32,246 nt of DNA. It comes from Halobacteriales archaeon QH_10_67_22 (GTDB lineage: Archaea; Halobacteriota; Halobacteria; Halobacteriales; Haloarculaceae). The DNA lies in contig PXQN01000047.1 of NCBI GenBank assembly GCA_003021305.1, forward strand, positions 1-32,246. Direction: 5' to 3'. The notes below the pieces were generated by a model. The model saw nothing but the letters and a program-made list of their open reading frames with translations. It had not been told where the DNA came from and made no database searches. The position numbers were made by a program, and so were the translations under genes. Shown here piece by piece: positions 16,530 through 23,083 of the stretch (its first letter is position 1; each line of letters opens with the position of its first letter).

Positions 16530-16858
16530 TTAGCCGTCGAGGGTCGCTCTAAGGAGTTCGAGCAGTCCACCGACCGTGAGCAGTCCGGCCCCGACGCGGA
16601 CCGAAGCCGACCAGAACGCGCCCGGGACTACCGAGAGCACAGCGGCGGTCGCTCCCCAGACCAGGACGTACACGCCCGCGACGCGAGCGTGACCGCCGCG
16701 TACCACAGCAGGACCCACGTGGTCACCGGTGTCACCACCCCGAGATCAACGTCGCCGACGAACAGCGACAGCGAGGCGACCGCGAGGTCAGACACCGCCG
16801 CGTCTCCCGGGACGGCTCCCGCAACCGTTATCGCCCTGTCGGCTGACACGGTTGTCAT
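16530..16858 (-). pseudogene. Small membrane protein gene with a frameshift
   Basis: Two overlapping minus-strand frames together read as one membrane protein. The upstream part (from about 16858 down to 16680) contains DAAVSDLAVASLSLFVGDVD and a helix TTWVLLWYAAVTLA. The downstream part (from about 16685 to the stop at 16530) continues VAGVYVLVWGATAAVLSVV and a further helix before LRATLDG. A single-base difference near 16680-16690 would join them into a protein of about 110 residues with three or four helices. It is either a real frameshift or a sequencing error. The start near 16858 overlaps the start of the divergent tRNA-binding gene, so the true start may be an internal GTG. Confidence 0.55.
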
Positions 16859-17180
16859 GACCGAAGACCTCATAGACGCCACCATCCGGGTCGCCGACGT
16901 CAGCGACGCCGAACCGTTCCCCGAGGCCGAGAAGCCACGACTGGTCAAACTGTGGCTCGACCTGGGCAGCGAACGCCGCCAGTCGGCCGCCCAGCTAGGC
17001 TATCACTACGACGCCGCCGACCTCGTGGGCCGGCAGGTGCTCTGTGTGACCGACCTCGGGTCGGTTCGCATCGCCGGGTTCGAATCCGAGGCGCTAACCG
17101 TCGGGGTCCCCGGGGCTGACGGGAACCCCGTCCTCGTGGTCCCCGACGAGACGGTCCCGCCGGGTGGGCAACTGTATTGA
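16857..17180 (+). CDS. tRNA-binding domain protein (CsaA-like)
   Basis: A 107-residue single-domain OB-fold protein. The opening IRVADVSDAEPFPEAEKPRL and the core QSAAQLGYHYDAADLVGRQV followed by SEALTVGVPG match the EMAPII/CsaA tRNA-binding domain, where the pattern is 'vgrV-eae-fpeArkP'. Such free-standing domains bind tRNA or act as chaperone-like accessory factors. The precise role in haloarchaea is unknown. A TTATCG box at 16828-16833, 29 bases before the ATG, predicts a leaderless transcript. Confidence 0.85.
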   Translation: MTEDLIDATIRVADVSDAEPFPEAEKPRLVKLWLDLGSERRQSAAQLGYHYDAADLVGRQVLCVTDLGSVRIAGFESEALTVGVPGADGNPVLVVPDETVPPGGQLY

Positions 17181-17213
17181 AAGGCCGGTGAGGCGCGCTT
17201 GCGCTGGAGGATG

Positions 17214-18509
17214 TCATGCCTCGTCCAGCAGGTGGTCGGCCAGGGTCGGCACGAAGGTGCCGATGTCGGTGACCATCCCGACAGCCTGTTCGCTGCCCCG
17301 GTCGAGCAACTGGGTCACGGTGGCGGGGTCGATGTCCACACACACGGTGCGAGTCGTCGAGGGCAGACAGTTCCCGACGGCCACCGAGTGCAGCAGCGTC
17401 GAGAGCATGAGCACGAGGTCGGCGCGGTGGGCCTGCTCGCGGATCGCGTCCTGGGCCTCGACGGCGTCGGTGATGGTGTCGGGCAGCGGGCCGTCGTCGC
17501 GGATCGACCCCGCGACCACGTAGGGGACGTCGTTGTCGACACACTCGTACATGACACCCGATTCGACGACGCCGTCCGCGACGGCCTGCTCGATCCCGCC
17601 GGCCCGGATGATCTCCGAAATCGTGTAGATGTGGTGTTTGTGGCCCTTGCGAGGGTGGTCGAGACTCTCGGTGTCCATCCCCAGCGAGGTCCCGTACAGG
17701 TCCCGTTCGATGTCGTGGACCGCGAAGCCGTTGCCCGTCGAGAGCATGTCGACGTAGCCCGCACGGACGAGTCGGGCCATGTCTTCGCGGGCACCGGAGT
17801 GAACGAGCGCCGGGCCGGTGACCGCCAGCACCTCGCCGTCCTCGCGTTTGGTCTCGGCGATGGCGTCGCCGACCTTCCGGATCGTCGATTCGGAGGGCCG
17901 TTCCGAGGAGACCCCGCCCTGCATGAACCCGAAGGCGCCTTCCCGCCCGCGGGGGCGCTCGGGCGGTTTGACCCTGATGCCGGTCTCGCCGGTGACCACC
18001 AGGTCGCCCGCTTCGACGGCGTCGAGGACCGTCGTGTACGCCCGCGGGCCGTCGTCGCTGTCAGTCCCGTCTCGCTGCTCGGTGTCCTCGCCGCTCGGCC
18101 CGTCCGTGGCGTGTCGTGCCACGCCCTCGACGACGACGGCACAGTCCATCTCGACGTTCTCGACGGGGACCCATTCGCCGTCGACGCGGATCCCCGTGGG
18201 ATGGTTGGTCGTCGAGTAAAAGCCGTGTGGGACGACCCGGTCGGCCGGCGCCGGTTCCAGCGTGGCGTCGTCGGGGTCGGCCGGGTTGGCGCCGTTCTGG
18301 TGGAGTTCGTGGAGGATCGACTGGAGCGTCGCCTCGTCGTCGGCCGCGACCTGCAACCGGGCGTACGACTCCTCGGTTTCGTGACGGCCGATCTCGAACG
18401 CCTCGACCTCGAAGGAACCGCCCATGTCCATGATGATGCCGAAACAGGCGCCCATCATTCCCGAGTCGATGATGTGGCCCTCCAGTTCGACCTCGCGTGC
18501 GGCGGGCAT
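17214..18509 (-). CDS. TIGR00300 family protein, archaeal ornithine cyclodeaminase-like
   Basis: A 431-residue protein matching the LOR/SDH conserved region family (TIGR00300). The N-terminal LOR/SDH-type domain begins REVELEGHIIDSGMMG and contains the DDEATLQSILHELHQNGANP segment. The C-terminal half has a Rossmann-like part with STLLHSVAVGNCLPSTTRTV and the typical DIDPATVTQLLDRGS. Members of this family in methanogens convert ornithine to proline, and the domain is related to the C-terminal part of the cyanobacterial AgrE/ArgZ proteins. By analogy this enzyme should act in arginine/proline metabolism. The start at 18509 (MPAAREVELEG) is preferred. An upstream extension has no conserved look. 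Confidence 0.82.
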   Translation of the reverse strand: MPAAREVELEGHIIDSGMMGACFGIIMDMGGSFEVEAFEIGRHETEESYARLQVAADDEATLQSILHELHQNGANPADPDDATLEPAPADRVVPHGFYSTTNHPTGIRVDGEWVPVENVEMDCAVVVEGVARHATDGPSGEDTEQRDGTDSDDGPRAYTTVLDAVEAGDLVVTGETGIRVKPPERPRGREGAFGFMQGGVSSERPSESTIRKVGDAIAETKREDGEVLAVTGPALVHSGAREDMARLVRAGYVDMLSTGNGFAVHDIERDLYGTSLGMDTESLDHPRKGHKHHIYTISEIIRAGGIEQAVADGVVESGVMYECVDNDVPYVVAGSIRDDGPLPDTITDAVEAQDAIREQAHRADLVLMLSTLLHSVAVGNCLPSTTRTVCVDIDPATVTQLLDRGSEQAVGMVTDIGTFVPTLADHLLDEA

Positions 18510-18592
18510 GTCACCACCATCGACGCCGGCGAGTAAGTCGTTTTGCCCCGGGCGTGTTGCGCTCCAGTGTGTGTCCCGGTATCGAAGGCGGG

Positions 18593-18979
18593 TCACGCCA
18601 TATCGGTCCGGCAGTCGACACGCCACTCACACGCCGACTCCTCGACCAGGCGGTCGTAGAACCGGCGCAACCCCTCCGATTCCGTCTCGGGGAGCACGTG
18701 CAACCGGACGGTGCCCTCGCGGACGGTGACCCGGAACACGTCTGTCGTCTCCTCGTCGCGGGCCAGGTACAGCGCCATCGGCAGTTCCAGGAAGTCGCCA
18801 AAGCGGTACGGCCCCACATCGAGGACGGCCCTGACGAACGTCTCCAATTCGTCGTCGTCATGGTCGGGCCTGGGGTCGAGTTCGAACACCGTCTCGCCGT
18901 CGTACTCGACGCCGCCGCCCCGCGGGTAGGTCCGTTCGGGCCGACCCGGGATCGCAAACGAGGGGTCTCGCGCCGTCAT
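18593..18979 (-). CDS. Conserved haloarchaeal protein of unknown function
   Basis: A 128-residue soluble acidic protein with no recognised domain. It has an N-terminal RxxPSFAIPGRPERTYPRGG segment and an alpha/beta rhythm (DVGPYRFGDFLELPMALYLA, VFRVTVREGTVRLHVLPE), and ends with an acidic helix carrying two cysteines (CEWRVDCRTD). A CTTTTAAG box at 19008-19015 sits about 30 bases upstream of the ATG at 18977-18979, which supports an independent leaderless transcript. No function can be proposed. Confidence 0.7.
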   Translation of the reverse strand: MTARDPSFAIPGRPERTYPRGGGVEYDGETVFELDPRPDHDDDELETFVRAVLDVGPYRFGDFLELPMALYLARDEETTDVFRVTVREGTVRLHVLPETESEGLRRFYDRLVEESACEWRVDCRTDMA

Positions 18980-19024
18980 TGCGTCGAATGCGGATTGGGC
19001 GCGCTCACTTTTAAGTTCTCGTCG

Positions 19025-20497
19025 TCAGTCGGTGGGTTCCGGATCGGCGTCGGGGTCGGGGCCGGGACCGGGCGTGACGCCCGGGCCGTCCGTGAGGTCG
19101 ACGTCGCGCCAGGTGCCCCGCATGTACCAGGCGAACCCGAGGACGGCACCGGCGACGTTGGAGACGGCGAATGCGAGCCAGATCCCCTCGTAGCCGAGCG
19201 CGTCCGAGGCGACCCACGCGACCGGCAGGCGGACGACGCCGAGCATCGTGATGGAGATGGCCGCCGCCGTGAGCGTCTTGCCGGCGCCGCGAAAGCCCCC
19301 TTTGTAGGCGTGGACGATCCCCGTGAAGCCGAAGGTCGGCGCGACGTACCGGAGAAAGAGGCGGCCGATCTCGACGACCTCGGGGTCGTTGGAGAAGACG
19401 GCGACGACGTTGCCCGCGCCCAGCCAGGTCAGCACCCCGACGCCCGCGAGGACGCCGAACATCGCCCTGGCGGCGAAGTTCGTCGCCGCGCCCGCCCGGT
19501 CTTTCTTCTCGGCGCCGATGTTCTGGCCGGCCATCGTCTCGACGCCCCGTCCCACCGCGATCGCCGGCAGGAAGATCACCGAGAACATCCGGACACCCAC
19601 CGTGTAGGCGGCGATCACCGTCTCGCCGAAGGGCGTCACGATCAATAACATGAGCACGACGGCGATGGAGTTACCGGTGTTCTCGATAGAGGCCGGCACG
19701 CCGACCCGGAGGATCTTCCGGAGGTAGGCGGGGTCGGGCCACATCTCCCGGAGGTGGATCTTGACACCCCGGTTGCCCCGGAACATGACCGCCATTCCGA
19801 TGACTGTGGCCAGCGCCCGCGAGAATATCGTCGCGTAGGCCGCCCCGCGGATGCCCAGTTCGGGGAACACCCACCACCCGAAGATGAGAAACGGGTCCAG
19901 CAGCATGTTGACGAAGACGGTGACGAACATCACGAGCATCGGCGTGATCGTGTCGCCGTACCCCCGCATGAGCGACATGAACACGAAAAAGCCGAGCATG
20001 AAGAACATCCCGGCCGAGACGATCCGCAGGTAGCCGGCCGCGCCCGCGACGACCGCCGCCGGGCCGCCGATGAGTCCGAGCAGGTCGGTGACGAAGAAGT
20101 ACCCCACCCCTCCGACGAGGACCGACGCGACGAACGCGAAAGAGACTGTCTGTGAGGCCGCGAACTCGGCCTGGTCCTCGTCGCCGGCGCCGACGTTCTG
20201 GGCGACCAGGATACTCCCGGCGATCGAGATGCCCAGCCCCAGCGAGATCAGAAAGAAGACCAGCGGGAACGCCATCCCGATGGCCGCCAGCGCCGTCTCG
20301 CTGTACTGGCCCAGCCAGATCGTGTCGACCAGGTTGTAGGCCGTGTGCAACAGGTTCGTGACGACGATCGGCACCGAGAGGTAAAACAGCGGCCGGCCGA
20401 TCTCGCCCGAGGTGAGGTCGAACTCGTCGCGACTCTTGAACACCATCCGGACGCGGCGCTTGACGCCGGCGAGGAGTCTGTCGAGCCCCGCGTCCAT
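19025..20497 (-). CDS. MATE family efflux transporter
   Basis: Exports drugs or organic cations across the membrane in exchange for Na+ or H+. It has 490 residues with 12 predicted helices in two symmetric halves: the first starts RPLFYLSVPIVVTNLLHTAY, the second YLRKILRVGVPASIENTGNS. Family features include VDTIWLGQYS in the first half and RMFSVIFLPAIAVGRG with GQNIGAEKK in the second. The C-terminal tail is rich in Pro, Asp and Gly. The ATG at 20497 overlaps the TGA of the tetR gene by one base (TGATG), so the two are translationally coupled and the upstream repressor presumably controls the pump. Confidence 0.92.
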   Translation of the reverse strand: MDAGLDRLLAGVKRRVRMVFKSRDEFDLTSGEIGRPLFYLSVPIVVTNLLHTAYNLVDTIWLGQYSETALAAIGMAFPLVFFLISLGLGISIAGSILVAQNVGAGDEDQAEFAASQTVSFAFVASVLVGGVGYFFVTDLLGLIGGPAAVVAGAAGYLRIVSAGMFFMLGFFVFMSLMRGYGDTITPMLVMFVTVFVNMLLDPFLIFGWWVFPELGIRGAAYATIFSRALATVIGMAVMFRGNRGVKIHLREMWPDPAYLRKILRVGVPASIENTGNSIAVVLMLLIVTPFGETVIAAYTVGVRMFSVIFLPAIAVGRGVETMAGQNIGAEKKDRAGAATNFAARAMFGVLAGVGVLTWLGAGNVVAVFSNDPEVVEIGRLFLRYVAPTFGFTGIVHAYKGGFRGAGKTLTAAAISITMLGVVRLPVAWVASDALGYEGIWLAFAVSNVAGAVLGFAWYMRGTWRDVDLTDGPGVTPGPGPDPDADPEPTD

Positions 20498-21135
20498 CAG
20501 CCCTCGACCTCCAGGTCGGCCTCGGGCGCCACCAGGTGGTCCCGGACGTAGGCGAGAAACTGCCGCCGGGTCCCGCCGTCGGTCTCGCCGACCGCGACCC
20601 GGCGGGCGTTGACCCCGTCTATCAGCGTCGCGATAAAGGCCGCCGCGTCGGCGGGGTCGACATCGGCCCGGATCGTCCCCTCCTCGATGCCCGCCGAGAC
20701 TATCGCCTCGACGCGGTCCCGGACGAACGCGTCGAACCGGCGCAGCTGGTCGCGGTAGGCCTCGACGTAGGGGGCCTGGGCCCTGATCTCCAGCAGGGCG
20801 GTCTGAAAGGCCTGGCCCTCTTCGGGGTCGGTCCGACACAGCACCGAATCGACGAACCCGACCAGGCGCTCGACGGCGTCGTCGCCCTCTGTCGTGGCGT
20901 ACTCCTCGGTGACGTGTTCGTAGAGGTGGTCCAGAAACGCCAGCAACAGCTCCGCCTTCGTGTCGAAGTGGTAGTGTAGCGCCGCCTTGGACTTGTCCGA
21001 CTCGTCGGCGATGTCCTGCATCGTCAGGTCCGCGAAGCCGTGGTCGCACAACGCCGTGTACGTCGCGTCCATGATCGCCTCGGGCGTGTCCGGCGACCCG
21101 GTCGTTCCCTGGCGGTCGCTGGCCCGTTCGCTCAT
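20497..21135 (-). CDS. TetR family transcriptional repressor of the MATE pump
   Basis: A 212-residue regulator. The N-terminal helix-turn-helix lies at about residues 37-57 (LTMQDIADESDKSKAALHYH), with the TetR signature AALHYHFDTKAELL. The helical C-terminal ligand domain starts about residue 65. The start is the ATG at 21135 (MSERAS). A GTG one codon upstream is possible. Two palindromic sites sit just upstream, the nearer one between the TATA-like CTTTTGA and the start codon, as expected for autorepression. It is the first gene of the tetR-MATE operon. Confidence 0.92.
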   Translation of the reverse strand: MSERASDRQGTTGSPDTPEAIMDATYTALCDHGFADLTMQDIADESDKSKAALHYHFDTKAELLLAFLDHLYEHVTEEYATTEGDDAVERLVGFVDSVLCRTDPEEGQAFQTALLEIRAQAPYVEAYRDQLRRFDAFVRDRVEAIVSAGIEEGTIRADVDPADAAAFIATLIDGVNARRVAVGETDGGTRRQFLAYVRDHLVAPEADLEVEG

Positions 21136-21144
21136 CACCCGAGC

Positions 21145-21162
21145 TGACTGACCGGTCAGTCA
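21145..21162. promoter_or_regulatory. TetR operator 1
   Basis: TGACTGACCGGTCAGTCA is a perfect 18-bp palindrome 10 bases upstream of the tetR start codon, overlapping the TATA-like CTTTTGA read on the minus strand. Binding here would block transcription of the tetR-MATE operon. Confidence 0.85.
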
Positions 21163-21178
21163 AAAGGCTTGCGAACCC

Positions 21179-21194
21179 ACTGACCGGTCAGTCA
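21179..21194. promoter_or_regulatory. TetR operator 2
   Basis: ACTGACCGGTCAGTCA contains a perfect 14-bp palindrome (21179-21192) and repeats operator 1. The centres are 32 bases apart, about three helical turns, so two dimers would lie on the same face of the DNA. Confidence 0.8.
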
Positions 21195-21275
21195 AGGACG
21201 TGCCGGCGGTCCCCGGCCCCGGCCAGGCAATGCCGGGACGGGAGTGTTTTGAGGATGCTCGCCCAACGGTCGGGT

Positions 21276-21893
21276 ATGTGTGGCCGGTACACGCTGTTCG
21301 CGCCGCCGGGCGACATCGAGTCGCGGTTCGACGCGACGTTCGAGACGGCGTTCGGCCTGGTCCCGTCGTGGGCCGACGACCGCTCGGAGTTCGGGTTCAT
21401 CAACGCCCGCGCCGAGACGGTCCGCGAGAAACGCTCGTTCGCCGAGGCCTACGAGTCCCGTCGATGTCTCGTGCCCGCGGACGGCTTCTACGAGTGGGTC
21501 GAGCGCGAGGGCGGCAAACAGCCCTACCGGGTCGCTCTCGCGGACGACAGCCTGTTCGCGATGGCGGGCCTCTGGGAGCGGTGGGAGCCGCCCGCGACCC
21601 AGACCGGTCTGGGCGAGTTCGCCGGCGGCACGCCCGACGGCGACCCCGACACAGTCGAGACGTTCACCGTGATCACGACCGAACCCAACGCGGTGGTCGC
21701 GGACCTCCACCACCGGATGGCCGTCGTCCTCGACCCCGACGAGGAGGAGACGTGGCTCACAGGCGACCCCGACGAAGTCGCCGACCTGCTGGAACCCTAT
21801 CCTGGGGACGGCATGCAGGCCTACCCGGTCTCGACGGCCGTCAACAGTCCCGCGAACGACTCACCGGCGCTCGTCGAACCGGTCGAAACCTGA
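21276..21893 (+). CDS. SRAP domain protein (HMCES/YedK-like) with an internal deletion
   Basis: SRAP proteins form a thiazolidine crosslink between their N-terminal cysteine and abasic sites in single-stranded DNA, shielding them during replication. Here MCGRYTLF supplies Cys2. The other conserved active-site residues are present: N43 (FINAR), E73 (GFYEW) and H145/H146 (LHHRMAV). However, the segment between the first strand and GLVPSW, which normally contains YNxxPxQ and ends RWGLVPSW, is missing: ATFETA at 20-25 runs directly into FGLVPSW. The 205-residue length is about 20-25 short, with the frame kept. The start ATG at 21276 is fixed by the need for cysteine at position 2. Confidence 0.88.
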   Translation: MCGRYTLFAPPGDIESRFDATFETAFGLVPSWADDRSEFGFINARAETVREKRSFAEAYESRRCLVPADGFYEWVEREGGKQPYRVALADDSLFAMAGLWERWEPPATQTGLGEFAGGTPDGDPDTVETFTVITTEPNAVVADLHHRMAVVLDPDEEETWLTGDPDEVADLLEPYPGDGMQAYPVSTAVNSPANDSPALVEPVET

Positions 21894-21916
21894 GCAGGCC
21901 GATAGATGAAGCCCGC

Positions 21917-22747
21917 TCACGCCTCGTCTATCGGGTCGAAAGCGTTCTCGGCGGTGGGGAACGCGCCCGACCGGACCTCCTCAATGTACTCGGAGACGGC
22001 AGCCCTGACTTCGGCGTCGAGGTCGGCGTACTGTTTCGAGAGGCTGTAGGACTCCCCACCCAGACCGAGGACGTCCGAGACGACGAGCACCTGGCCGTCG
22101 ACGTAGCGGCCGGCACCGATCCCGATGGTCGGGACCTCGAGCGCGTCGGTGACCCGTTTCGCGACGCCCTCGCTGACGGTTTCGAGGACGACCGAGAACG
22201 CGCCCGCGTCTTCGAGTCGCTCGGCGGTCTCGACGAGTGCGTCCCCGGTCGTCGAGGTGTCGGTGTCCCGGCCCTGGACGTACGCGCCGCCGATCTCCTT
22301 CTCGCGCTGGGGCGTCAGGCCGACGTGGCCCTGGACGGGGATCCCCAGTTCCGTACACCGGTCGACGACCTCGACCGTCGTCTCGCCGTAGGGGGCGGTT
22401 TCGAGTTTGACCGCGTCGGCGCCGGCCTCCTTGAGGAAGCGGCCGGCGTTCTCGACCGACTCCGACAGCGAGGTGCCATACGAGAGGAAGGGCATGTCCG
22501 CGACGACGAACGCCTCCTCGGTGCCGCGGACGACCGCGGCGGGGTTCGAGAGCGCCTCTTCGAGCGTCACGGGGAGCGTGCTGTCGTACCCGAGGTGGTT
22601 GTCGCCGGCGCTGTCGCCGACGAGGATCATGTCTACCCCGGCGGCCTCGACCTGCCAGGCGATAGGCGCGTCGTAGGCCGTCAGCATCGTCAGCGGCACG
22701 CCCTCCTCGTAGGTCTCGTAGATGTCGGGTATCGTCGTGGGAGCCAT
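21917..22747 (-). CDS. panB: 3-methyl-2-oxobutanoate hydroxymethyltransferase
   Basis: Transfers a hydroxymethyl group from methylene-tetrahydrofolate (or an archaeal equivalent) to ketoisovalerate, forming ketopantoate, the substrate of PanE. It has 276 residues. Family features are MLTAYDAPIA at 21-30, VGDSAGDNHLGYDST with the metal-binding Asp at about 43-57, ADMPFLSYG, VKLETAPYG, GHVGLTPQ, and PTIGIGAGRYVDGQVLV toward the end. CATATACG about 28 bases upstream of the ATG fits a promoter. It is transcribed alone here. Confidence 0.95.
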   Translation of the reverse strand: MAPTTIPDIYETYEEGVPLTMLTAYDAPIAWQVEAAGVDMILVGDSAGDNHLGYDSTLPVTLEEALSNPAAVVRGTEEAFVVADMPFLSYGTSLSESVENAGRFLKEAGADAVKLETAPYGETTVEVVDRCTELGIPVQGHVGLTPQREKEIGGAYVQGRDTDTSTTGDALVETAERLEDAGAFSVVLETVSEGVAKRVTDALEVPTIGIGAGRYVDGQVLVVSDVLGLGGESYSLSKQYADLDAEVRAAVSEYIEEVRSGAFPTAENAFDPIDEA

Positions 22748-22780
22748 CGCGCTCGGTCGCCTTTCGGTGCCGGTCCGTAT

Positions 22781-22995
22781 ATGCGTTGTCGAGTTATACT
22801 GTCGGACACAATCGCCTCGGGGTCGAAGGTGACGGCGATCGGCGGGATGATCGCCTGCATTGCGACGGGCGCGACTCCCTACTACGTGCGGGCCGAGCGC
22901 TACGCCGCCGAGACCGACGGCGACGTCGCCGAGGGGATCCGCGAGGTGACACAGCTGCCAACATGCTCCGGGCGTTCCGGTATCTGGTGGACTAG
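22781..22995 (+). pseudogene. Small membrane-anchored haloarchaeal protein with a frameshift
   Basis: The first frame reads SDTIASGSKVTAIGGMIACI with one hydrophobic helix and continues YYVRAERYAAETDGDVAEGI. The following frame, offset after 22946-22953, gives AANMLRAFRYLVD and stops at TAG 22993-22995. Removing one AC from the ACAC at 22949-22952 joins them into a protein of 70 residues. Unrepaired, the first frame reads through into palindromic element copy 3. It could be a true frameshift or a sequencing slip. Function unknown. Confidence 0.55.
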
Positions 22996-23003
22996 CGGGC
23001 TCA

Positions 23004-23083
23004 TAGTGATTATTGTAGGTCTGTTCCGGATCGACCGCACGACTGCGTGCGGTCGTACTGGTAAATCGCTACAATAATCACTA
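23004..23083. repeat. 80-bp palindromic element, copy 3 (reverse arms)
   Basis: Flanked by direct TCA triplets at 23001-23003 and 23084-23086. The right TCA is the TGA stop of the RND exporter gene. Arms are in the reverse orientation, with the perfect CGACCGCACG stem and the loop ACTG, the reverse complement of the loop in copies 1 and 4. The 15-bp terminal inverted repeats are perfect. The element fills the space between a plus-strand small gene and the minus-strand exporter. Confidence 0.95.

Noticed and set aside
21200-23077. A 625-codon plus-strand frame across the SRAP and panB region
   Set aside because: Most of it is out of frame with SRAP or antisense to panB. Only its last part, from 22781, resembles a real protein and is annotated separately.
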